NCBI RefSeq assembly: GCF_003325375.1
Contig: NZ_CP030862.1
Span: 5,089,501-5,153,500 of the forward strand
Length of the DNA: 64,000 nucleotides
Reading direction: 5' to 3'
DNA from: Streptomyces globosus
GTDB taxonomy: Bacteria; Actinomycetota; Actinomycetes; Streptomycetales; Streptomycetaceae
The first letter of the stretch is position 1. Every line of letters begins with the position of its first letter. Position numbers and translations under genes: made by a program. Positions 36,007 to 44,132 of the stretch are shown here, in pieces. The notes under the pieces were generated by a model. It did no database searches, had not been told where the DNA came from, and was given only the letters and a program-made list of their open reading frames with translations.

Positions 36007-37085
36007 AGATCGACCTCACGGAGACCACCTCCAGCAAGATCAACGCCGCGCTGGTGCAGGCCCGCCGCGACATCGGCACGCCGGCCATCGGCATGGTCCT
36101 CACGCTGGTGATCGTGACCGACGAGGAGAACGCGTACGACGCGCTGAAGTCGGCGAACGACGCGTCCCACGAGCACCCCTCGCGGATCATCGTCGTGATC
36201 AAGCGGGTCAGCCGCTCGGCCCGCAGCCGCCGCGACGCCCGCCTCGACGCGGAGATCCGGGTCGGCGCGGACGCGGGCACCGGCGAGACGGTCGTGCTCC
36301 GCCTCCACGGCGAGCTCGTCCACCACGCCGACTCGGTCGTCCTCCCCCTGCTGCTGCCGGACGCGCCGGTCGTCGTCTGGTGGCCCGAGGGCGCCCCCTC
36401 GGACCTGGCGGGCAGTGCGCTGGGCGCGCTCGGGCAGCGCCGCATCAGCGACACGTACGCCTGCGAGGACCCGATAGGGGCGCTCGCGGAGCGGGCGCAG
36501 ACGTACGCGCCCGGGGACACGGACCTGTCCTGGACCCGGATCACGCCGTGGCGCTCCATGCTGGCGGCGGCCCTGGACCAGCAGGCCTTCGAGGTGGTCT
36601 CGGCGACCGTCGAGGGCGAGGACGAGAATCCGTCCTGCGAGCTGCTGGCCATGTGGCTGGCGGACCGTCTGAAGGTGCCCGTCGAGCGCACGCTGTCGTC
36701 GGGCCCCGGCCTGACGGCGGTCCGCCTGGAGACGAAGGAGGGCGAGATCCTCCTGGGCCGCGCGGACGGCTCGCTGGCCACGCTGTGCATGCCGGGCCAG
36801 CCCGACCGAAGCGTGGCGCTCAAGCGCCGCGAGACGGCCGAACTGCTGGCGGAGGAGCTGCGCCGGCTGGACCCGGACAACACGTACGAGTCCGCGCTGA
36901 AGTTCGGCGTGGCGAAGCTGCGGGCGGCGCAGGACTCCCCTGCCCCGGCCGCGCCCGCCGCGGCCGCCCAGGCGGCGGAGGGCGACGGCGCCGGGGACGG
37001 CGGCGAAGCGGCCGCCCCCGCCGGCAAGGCCGCCGCGAAGCCCGCCTCCAAGGCGGCCGCCAGGAAGGCCTCGGCCAAGCAGTGA
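36003..37085 (+). CDS. opcA: Glucose-6-phosphate dehydrogenase assembly protein OpcA
   Basis: A 360-residue protein needed for active glucose-6-phosphate dehydrogenase in cyanobacteria and actinobacteria. Family stretches include ASHEHPSRIIVVI, HADSVVLPLLLPDAPVVVWWPEG and SWTRITPWRSMLAAALD. Its ATG overlaps the zwf stop. Unusual feature: after about residue 310 it ends in an Ala/Pro/Gly linker and a Lys/Ala-rich tail (GKAAAKPASKAAARKAS...) like the C-termini of bacterial histone H1-like proteins. The core is complete without this tail. Confidence 0.93.
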   Translation: MKIDLTETTSSKINAALVQARRDIGTPAIGMVLTLVIVTDEENAYDALKSANDASHEHPSRIIVVIKRVSRSARSRRDARLDAEIRVGADAGTGETVVLRLHGELVHHADSVVLPLLLPDAPVVVWWPEGAPSDLAGSALGALGQRRISDTYACEDPIGALAERAQTYAPGDTDLSWTRITPWRSMLAAALDQQAFEVVSATVEGEDENPSCELLAMWLADRLKVPVERTLSSGPGLTAVRLETKEGEILLGRADGSLATLCMPGQPDRSVALKRRETAELLAEELRRLDPDNTYESALKFGVAKLRAAQDSPAPAAPAAAAQAAEGDGAGDGGEAAAPAGKAAAKPASKAAARKASAKQ

Positions 37086-37090
37086 CAGCC

Positions 37091-37143
37091 CGCGGCCGCC
37101 GGCCGGCTCCGCCCCTTCCGGGGCGGTCCGGTCGGCGGCCGCG
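37091..37143. terminator. Hairpin between opcA and pgl
   Basis: An outer 11-bp stem (CGCGGCCGCCG and complement) encloses an inner CCGCCCC/GGGGCGG stem. It lies just after the opcA stop and may reduce read-through into pgl. Confidence 0.6.
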
Positions 37144-37173
37144 CCATTTCCCGACCAAGAAGGCGGCAACAAC

Positions 37174-37956
37174 ATGGGTATGACGACTCCCCAGGTCGTC
37201 GTCCACCGGGACAAGGAGCTGATGGCCCAGGCCGCGGCCGCCCGGCTCATCACGAAGATCGTGGACGCGCAGGCGGCCCGGGGCAGCGCCTCGGTGGTCC
37301 TGACCGGCGGCCGCAACGGCAACGGGCTGCTCGCCGCGCTGGCGGCGGCCCCGGCCCGGGACGCGGTCGACTGGGCCCGGATCGACCTGTGGTGGGGCGA
37401 CGAGCGCTTCGTCCCGGCGGACGACCCCGAGCGCAACCACGTCCAGGCGCGCGAGGCGCTGCTGGACGCCGTGCCCGTGGACCCGGCGCGGGTGCACGCG
37501 ATGCCGGCGTCGGACGGCCCGTACGGGGACGACGCGGACGCCGCGGCCGCGGCCTACGCGGAGGAGCTGCGGCAGGCCGCCGGCCCGGAGGACCACGGCC
37601 CGGTGCCCCGCTTCGACGTGCTGATGCTGGGCGTGGGCCCGGACACGCATGTGGCGTCGCTGTTCCCGGAGCACCCGGCGGCCCGGGAGACCGAGCGGAC
37701 GGTCGTCGGCGTGCACGGCGCCCCGAAGCCCCCGCCGACCCGGGTCTCGCTGACCCTGCCGGCGATCCGGGCGGCCCGCGAGGTGTGGCTGCTCGCGGCG
37801 GGCGAGGACAAGGCCGGGGCCGTCGCCATCGCGCTGGGCGGCGCAGGCGGAGTACAGGCCCCGGCGGCGGCCGCGTACGGGCGCTCGCGCACCCTGTGGC
37901 TCCTCGACCGGGCGGCCGCGGCGAAGCTCCCGGCGGGCCTCTACCCGCCGGTGTGA
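37174..37956 (+). CDS. pgl: 6-phosphogluconolactonase
   Basis: A 260-residue cytosolic lactonase (DevB type) that hydrolyses the product of glucose-6-phosphate dehydrogenase. Typical stretches are LTGGRNGNGLLAAL, DLWWGDERFVPADDPERNH, LMLGVGPDTHVASLFP and TRVSLTLPAIRAAR. It is the last gene of the pentose-phosphate cluster and lies behind a hairpin, so it may be read at a lower level than zwf-opcA. ATG 37174 is used; 37180 is a possible alternative. Confidence 0.93.
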   Translation: MGMTTPQVVVHRDKELMAQAAAARLITKIVDAQAARGSASVVLTGGRNGNGLLAALAAAPARDAVDWARIDLWWGDERFVPADDPERNHVQAREALLDAVPVDPARVHAMPASDGPYGDDADAAAAAYAEELRQAAGPEDHGPVPRFDVLMLGVGPDTHVASLFPEHPAARETERTVVGVHGAPKPPPTRVSLTLPAIRAAREVWLLAAGEDKAGAVAIALGGAGGVQAPAAAAYGRSRTLWLLDRAAAAKLPAGLYPPV

Positions 37957-37983
37957 GCCTGACGGCCCCTCACCGTGCAGCAG

Positions 37984-38017
37984 GCGGCCCGCCCTCCCCT
38001 CGGGGACGGCGGGCCGC
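37984..38017. terminator. Bidirectional terminator between pgl and pgi
   Basis: A perfect 10-bp stem (GCGGCCCGCC and complement) with a further CCCC/GGGG inside the loop lies between the convergent stops. Confidence 0.7.
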
Positions 38018-38031
38018 GCTGTGCGCAGGGG

Positions 38032-39696
38032 TCAGGAGCGGCCGCGCAGCGAGCGGTAGACCGCGACGAGGTTCCGGGTCGACGCGTCGAGCCCGGGCAC
38101 GTCGGCGCCCTCGGCCAGCGCCGGCTCCACCCGCTTGGCGAGCACCTTGCCGAGCTCCACGCCCCACTGGTCGAAGGAGTCGATGTTCCACACGGCGCCC
38201 TGGACGAAGACCTTGTGCTCGTACAGCGCGATCAGCTGGCCGATCACGGACGGGGTCAGCTCGGTGGCCAGGACCGTGGTCGTGGGGTGGTTGCCGCGGA
38301 AGGTCTTGTGGGGGACGAGCTCCTCGGCGACGCCCTCGGCGCGGACCTCGTCGGCGGTCTTGCCGAACGCCAGCGCCTGCGTCTGGGCGAAGAAGTTGGC
38401 CATCAGCAGGTCGTGCTGGGCCGCGAGCCGGGGCGGCAGTTCGGCGACCGGGCGGGCGAAGCCGATGAAGTCGGCCGGGATCACCTTGGTGCCCTGGTGG
38501 ATCAGCTGGTAGTAGGCGTGCTGGCCGTTGGTGCCCGGCGTGCCCCAGACCACGGGGCCCGTCTGCCAGTCGACGGGTCGGCCCTCGCGGTCCACGGACT
38601 TGCCGTTGGACTCCATGTCGAGCTGCTGGAGGTAGGCGGTGAACCGCGACAGGTAGTGGCTGTAGGGCAGGACGGCGTGCGACTGGGCATCGTGGAAGGC
38701 GCCGTACCAGATGCCGAGGAGGCCGAGGAGCAGCGGGGCGTTCTCCTCCGGGGGCGCCGTGCGGAAGTGCTCGTCCATCAGCCGGAAGCCGGAGAGGAGT
38801 TCGCGGAAGCGGTCCGGGCCGATCGCGATCATCAGCGAGAGGCCGATCGCGGAGTCGAAGGAGTAGCGGCCGCCGACCCAGTCCCAGAACTCGAACATGT
38901 TGGCCGGATCGATGCCGAAGCCCGTCACCTTCTCCGCGTTGGTGGAGAGCGCGACGAAGTGCCGGGCGACGGCGGCCTCGTCGCCGCCGAGGCCGTCCAG
39001 CAGCCAGGCGCGGGCCGATTCGGCGTTGGTGATGGTCTCGATCGTCGTGAACGTCTTGGACGCGACGATGAACAGGGTCCGCTCCGGGTCGAGGTCGCGG
39101 ACGGCCTCGTGCAGGTCGGCGCCGTCGACGTTGGAGACGAACCGCACCGTCAGGCCGCGGTCGGTGAAGGGGCGCAGCGCCTCGCAGGCCATCGCCGGTC
39201 CGAGGTCGGATCCGCCGATGCCGATGTTGACGATGTTGGTGAGGGGCTGTCCGGTGAAGCCGGTCCACTCCCCGGAGCGGACCCGCTCGCTGAAGGAGGC
39301 CATCTTGTCGAGGACGGCGTGTACGCCCGGGACGACGTCCTCGCCGTCGACCTCGACGACCGTGCCGGCGGGGGCGCGCAGCGCGGTGTGCAGGACCGCG
39401 CGGCCCTCGGTGGTGTTGATCTTCTCGCCGCGGAACATGGCCTCGCGCAGTTCGGCGACGCCGGTGGCGGCGGCCAGTTCGCGCAGCAGCGTGAGCGTCT
39501 CGTCGGTGACGAGGTGCTTGGAGTAGTCGATGTGGAGGTCGCCGACGCGCAGCGTGTACGCCGTGCCGCGGTCGGGATCCTCCTCGAACAGCTGCCGCAG
39601 ATGCGTCTGCCCCAGCTCTTCCCGGTGCTTGCCGAGGGCAAGCCACTCGGGGGTCCGGTTGAGCCTTGCCCGGCCTTCTGCGTTCATCTCGGACAT
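38032..39696 (-). CDS. pgi: Glucose-6-phosphate isomerase
   Basis: A 554-residue enzyme interconverting glucose-6-phosphate and fructose-6-phosphate, joining this pentose-phosphate block to glycolysis. Signatures NIGIGGSDLGPAM, SKTFTTIET, FWDWVGGRYS and the late block QWGVELGKVLAKR are present. The start is between ATG 39696 and 39687; 39696 has GGAAG eleven bases upstream. It is convergent with pgl. Confidence 0.95.
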   Translation of the reverse strand: MSEMNAEGRARLNRTPEWLALGKHREELGQTHLRQLFEEDPDRGTAYTLRVGDLHIDYSKHLVTDETLTLLRELAAATGVAELREAMFRGEKINTTEGRAVLHTALRAPAGTVVEVDGEDVVPGVHAVLDKMASFSERVRSGEWTGFTGQPLTNIVNIGIGGSDLGPAMACEALRPFTDRGLTVRFVSNVDGADLHEAVRDLDPERTLFIVASKTFTTIETITNAESARAWLLDGLGGDEAAVARHFVALSTNAEKVTGFGIDPANMFEFWDWVGGRYSFDSAIGLSLMIAIGPDRFRELLSGFRLMDEHFRTAPPEENAPLLLGLLGIWYGAFHDAQSHAVLPYSHYLSRFTAYLQQLDMESNGKSVDREGRPVDWQTGPVVWGTPGTNGQHAYYQLIHQGTKVIPADFIGFARPVAELPPRLAAQHDLLMANFFAQTQALAFGKTADEVRAEGVAEELVPHKTFRGNHPTTTVLATELTPSVIGQLIALYEHKVFVQGAVWNIDSFDQWGVELGKVLAKRVEPALAEGADVPGLDASTRNLVAVYRSLRGRS

Positions 39697-39795
39697 CAAC
39701 CCGTTTCTTCCGTCCTGTCGTGCCCCGCCGATCACCAACTTAAAGGATGGAGGGGGCCTGTGCGGGACAGCGCTGCGGTGTGCGCGCACGGCGAA

Positions 39796-39835
39796 GGGCC
39801 CGGTCCGCCGGAGGGGCCTCCTGCGGGCCGGGCCC
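39796..39835. terminator. Hairpin after the rbpA-like gene
   Basis: An 11-bp stem with one T-G pair (GGGCCCGG-T-CC and partner) lies 27 bases past the stop of the leftward rbpA-like gene. Confidence 0.5.
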
Positions 39836-39861
39836 GGTGCCGCGCCGGTGCGCGGCTCTCG

Positions 39862-40197
39862 TCAGATCTCGCCGCGGAGCTTGGCGAGGGCCTCGGCGAG
39901 GATGGCCTCGCCGTCGGCGTCGGTGCGGCGTTCGCGCACGTACGCCAGGTGCGTCTTGTACGGCTCGGTGCGCGGCGGCGCCGGGGGGTTGTCCCGGTCC
40001 TGGCCGGCCGGGAACCCGCAGCGCGGGCAGTCCCAGGTGTCCGGCACCTGGGCGTCGCTGGCGAAGCTGGGCTGCGTCTCGTGCCCGTTCGAGCACCAGA
40101 ACGAGATGCGCAGGCGGGGCGCGGACTCGCCGCGCTCGGCCTCGCCCATCGGCCCCGCCCCGACCCGGCTGCCACGGATCGCGTTGCCACTTGCCAC
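39862..40197 (-). CDS. rbpA: RbpA-family RNA polymerase-binding protein
   Basis: A 111-residue protein of the RbpA family, actinobacterial factors that bind sigma and RNA polymerase and stabilise open complexes. It begins with the basic tail NAIRGSRVGAG. The core has CSNGHE and WDCPRCG, a possible four-Cys/His zinc site, then the sigma-interaction helix region KTHLAYVRERR with EAILAEALAKLRGE. It is more divergent than the standard short RbpA and may be the second paralogue of streptomycetes. GTG 40197 is set by AGGGGAG eight bases upstream. Confidence 0.85.
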   Translation of the reverse strand: MASGNAIRGSRVGAGPMGEAERGESAPRLRISFWCSNGHETQPSFASDAQVPDTWDCPRCGFPAGQDRDNPPAPPRTEPYKTHLAYVRERRTDADGEAILAEALAKLRGEI

Positions 40198-40393
40198 GGT
40201 CGTAACTCCCCTGCGTGATGGTGCCGCGAAGCGTGAGAGGTTTCCGCCGCGGGCGCCCCAGTGTACGGAAGGCCCAACGGGCGTCCAGCAAATGGAGTTA
40301 CTCACTCCGAGCCGTGGACGCCGCCTTCATGATAGGCGGGACGCGCGGGGCGGGACGGCCGGATCGGCGAGAACCGGCTGCCGCCCGGAGGCG

Positions 40394-40630
40394 TCAGCCG
40401 TTCGACTTCATCATCAGGCCGAGGGCGACGATGCACGCGAACCACAGCAGGCCGACCACGACCGTGATGCGGTCGAGGTTGCGCTCGGCGACCGAGGAGC
40501 CGCCGACGGAGGACTGCATGCCGCCGCCGAACATGTCGGAGAGGCCGCCGCCCTTGCCCTTGTGCATCAGCACGAGCAGCATCAGCAGCGCACTGAAGAC
40601 GATCAGGGCGATCGAGAACCCCATAACCAC
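40394..40630 (-). CDS. secG: Preprotein translocase subunit SecG
   Basis: A 78-residue membrane protein with two hydrophobic helices (about 3-23 and 54-73) separated by the Gly/Ser-rich loop KGKGGGLSDMFGGG, the SecG pattern. It supports SecYEG during protein export. GTG 40630 has AGGAA seven bases upstream; ATG 40624 is the alternative. It follows tpiA as in many actinobacteria. The preceding 196 bases to the rbpA-like gene hold no gene. Confidence 0.92.
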   Translation of the reverse strand: MVMGFSIALIVFSALLMLLVLMHKGKGGGLSDMFGGGMQSSVGGSSVAERNLDRITVVVGLLWFACIVALGLMMKSNG

Positions 40631-40682
40631 GGCTGATTCCTACTTTCTGGCTTCCGAAGGCTTTCCGGCGGTGCCGGATGGG

Positions 40683-40723
40683 CGCGGGGGCCAGTGGCTG
40701 GTGGTACAGCCTCCTGGCCCCCG
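40683..40723. terminator. Hairpin between tpiA and secG
   Basis: A perfect 11-bp stem (GCGGGGGCCAG and complement) with a 19-base loop that can itself pair in part. Confidence 0.65.
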
Positions 40724-40776
40724 CAAGGGTACGACGGATCCGGCCCGCGGCATACTCGCTGCCGCGGGGGTGCGGA

Positions 40777-41553
40777 CTACTGGTCCCGGAACCGGACGAT
40801 CTTGACGAACTCGTCCGCGTCGAGGGCCGCGCCGCCGATCAGGGCGCCGTCGACATCGGGCTGCGCCATGATCGCCGCGATGTTGTTCGCCTTGACGGAG
40901 CCGCCGTACTGGATGCGGACCTTGTCGGCCAGCTCCTGGGAGTAGAGCTCGGCGAGGCGGCGGCGGATGGCCCCGCAGACCTCCTGCGCGTCCTCGGGGG
41001 TGGCGACCTCGCCGGTGCCGATGGCCCACACGGGCTCGTAGGCGATGACGACGGACTCGGCCTGGTCGGCCGGGATGTCCTTCAGGCCGCCGTCGACCTG
41101 GGCGAGGGTGTGGGCGACCTGGTCGCCGGCCTTGCGGACCTCCAGGCCCTCGCCGACGCACAGGATCGGGGTGAGGCCGTGCCGGTAGGCGGCCTTGACC
41201 TTGGCGTTGCAGACCTCGTCGGTCTCGCCGTGGTACTGGCGGCGCTCGCTGTGGCCGACGGCCACGAACGTGCACTTGAGCTTGGCGAGCATGGAGCCCG
41301 AGATCTCGCCGGTGTAGGCTCCGGCGTCCTGGGCCGAGAGGTCCTGGGCGCCGTACTTGATCTTCAGCTTGTCGCCGTCGACGAGCGTCTGGACGGAGCG
41401 CAGGTCGACGAAGGGCGGCAGGACCGCGACCTCGACGGCGTCGTAGTCCTTGTCGGCGAGCGCGAAGGCGAGCTTCTGGACGTGCGCGATGGCCTCGAGG
41501 TGGTTGAGGTTCATCTTCCAGTTGCCCGCCATGAGCGGGGTGCGCGTGGTCAT
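40777..41553 (-). CDS. tpiA: Triosephosphate isomerase
   Basis: A 258-residue TIM-barrel enzyme interconverting dihydroxyacetone phosphate and glyceraldehyde-3-phosphate. AGNWKMN holds the catalytic Lys, VGHSERR the electrophilic His, and AYEPVWAIGTG the catalytic Glu with loop 6. The phosphate loop IQYGGSVKANN is intact. GGAGG lies nine bases before the ATG; it is five bases after the pgk stop. Confidence 0.96.
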   Translation of the reverse strand: MTTRTPLMAGNWKMNLNHLEAIAHVQKLAFALADKDYDAVEVAVLPPFVDLRSVQTLVDGDKLKIKYGAQDLSAQDAGAYTGEISGSMLAKLKCTFVAVGHSERRQYHGETDEVCNAKVKAAYRHGLTPILCVGEGLEVRKAGDQVAHTLAQVDGGLKDIPADQAESVVIAYEPVWAIGTGEVATPEDAQEVCGAIRRRLAELYSQELADKVRIQYGGSVKANNIAAIMAQPDVDGALIGGAALDADEFVKIVRFRDQ

Positions 41554-41558
41554 CGGGG

Positions 41559-42770
41559 TCAGACCTCCAGTGCAGCGAGACCGGGGAGCGTCTTGCCCTC
41601 GAGGTATTCGAGGGAGGCGCCGCCGCCGGTAGAGATGTGGCCGAAAGCGTTCTCGTCGAAGCCGAGCGTGCGCACGGCCGCGGCGGAGTCGCCGCCGCCG
41701 ACGACGGTGAAGGCGCTGCTGTCGACGAGGGCCTGCGCGATGGCGCGGGTGCCGCCGGCGTAGTCCGGGTGCTCGAAGACGCCCACGGGGCCGTTCCAGA
41801 ACACCGTCTCGGCATCGGCGATCTTCGAAGCGTACAGCTCGCGGGTCTTGGGGCCGATGTCGAGGCCCTCCTTGTCGGCGGGGATCTTGTCCGCGTCGAC
41901 GGTGGTGTACTCGGCCGGGGCCTTGCCCTTGAGGTCGGGGAACTCGGAGGCGGCGAGGACGTCGACCGGCAGGACGAGCTCGACGCCGTTCGCCTCGGCG
42001 CGGGCCATGTACTCCTTGACGGTCTCCACCTGGTCCTTCTGGAGCAGGGAGATGCCGACCTCGTAGCCCTTGGCGTGGAGGAAGGTGTAGGCCATGCCGC
42101 CGCCGATGAGGAGGCGGTCGGCCTTGCCGAGCAGCTCGTCGATGACGGCGAGCTTGTCGGAGACCTTGGCGCCGCCGAGGACGACGACGTAGGGGCGCTT
42201 GACGTCCGCGGTCAGCTTCTTCAGGACGCCGACCTCGGCGGCGATGAGGGAGCCGGCGGCGTGCGGCAGGCGCGCGGGCAGGTCGTAGACCGAGGCGTGC
42301 TTGCGGTGCACGGCGCCGAAGCCGTCGCCGACGTAGACGTCGGCGAGCTCGGCGAGCTGGTCGGCGAAGGCGCCGCGCTCGGCGTCGTCCTTGGCGGTCT
42401 CGCCGGGGTTGAAGCGGAGGTTCTCCAGGACGGCGACCTGGCCGTCGGAGAGCTTCGCGACGGTCTCCTTGGCGGAGGCGCCGACGGTGTCGGCGGCGAA
42501 GGCGACCTCGGCTCCGAGGAGTTCACCGAGCCGCTTCGCGGCGGGGGCGAGGGAGAACGCCGGGTCCGGGGCGCCCTTGGGACGGCCCAGGTGCGAGGCG
42601 ACGACCACGCGGGCGCCGGCCTCGGCGAGGCGGGCGATGGTCGGCTGCACGGCGCGGATCCGGCCGTCGTCGGTGATCACGTCGCCGGCGAGCGGCACGT
42701 TGAGGTCCGCGCGGACGAAGACCCTCTTGCCCGAGACGCCCTCGGCGAGGAGTTCGTCGATCGTCTTCAT
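41559..42770 (-). CDS. pgk: Phosphoglycerate kinase
   Basis: A 403-residue two-domain kinase making ATP from 1,3-bisphosphoglycerate. VFVRADLNVPL and HLGRPKG mark the substrate domain, VVLGGAKVSDKL and the nucleotide loop VGGGDSAAAV the ATP domain. AAGGAG lies ten bases before the ATG. It lies between gap and tpiA in the usual glycolytic order. Confidence 0.96.
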   Translation of the reverse strand: MKTIDELLAEGVSGKRVFVRADLNVPLAGDVITDDGRIRAVQPTIARLAEAGARVVVASHLGRPKGAPDPAFSLAPAAKRLGELLGAEVAFAADTVGASAKETVAKLSDGQVAVLENLRFNPGETAKDDAERGAFADQLAELADVYVGDGFGAVHRKHASVYDLPARLPHAAGSLIAAEVGVLKKLTADVKRPYVVVLGGAKVSDKLAVIDELLGKADRLLIGGGMAYTFLHAKGYEVGISLLQKDQVETVKEYMARAEANGVELVLPVDVLAASEFPDLKGKAPAEYTTVDADKIPADKEGLDIGPKTRELYASKIADAETVFWNGPVGVFEHPDYAGGTRAIAQALVDSSAFTVVGGGDSAAAVRTLGFDENAFGHISTGGGASLEYLEGKTLPGLAALEV

Positions 42771-42835
42771 GTGTTTCTACTCCTTGTCCCCCGGCACGGG
42801 CCGTACCGGCGCGGGGTGGGTGGGGCGGGCAGGCA

Positions 42836-42877
42836 ACAGGGCCCGTACGGCGCTTCATCGCGCTGCGCGGACCCTGT
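42836..42877. terminator. Hairpin between gap and pgk
   Basis: A 9-bp stem with one mismatch (ACAGGG-C-CCG with CGG-A-CCCTGT) closes the gap transcript or lowers read-through into pgk-tpiA. Confidence 0.45.
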
Positions 42878-42917
42878 GCTCACATCATGGGAGTTCGGCT
42901 TGTGTGTCCGACGTGCG

Positions 42918-43922
<1,005 letters not shown>

Positions 43923-44051
43923 GAACCGATCTCCTCGTTGGTGCGCCGGTCTGTGCGCCCGGCGAGCTGTAAATGGGATGTCCCCGACCGCTTACGACCC
44001 TACCTCTCCGTGAGCTTGCGAGTGACATCGTCCGGGACCTGACACACCCCG

Positions 44052-44090
44052 GGCCCCGCTCCGGTGGGCCTGTGCGGGGCTTGCGGGGCC
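44052..44090. terminator. Hairpin after the carboxypeptidase gene
   Basis: An 8-bp stem (GGCCCCGC with GCGGGGCC) lies about 40 bases past the leftward carboxypeptidase stop. A second GCGGGGC copy at 44074 offers an alternative pairing. Confidence 0.4.
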
Positions 44091-44132
44091 TCGGTGCCGG
44101 TCACGCGGCGTGAGCAGCGGCCGGGGCGTTGA

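Noticed and set aside
40631..40776. RNA gene between tpiA and secG
   Set aside because: The gap holds a strong hairpin but no tRNA or known ncRNA fold; called a terminator.
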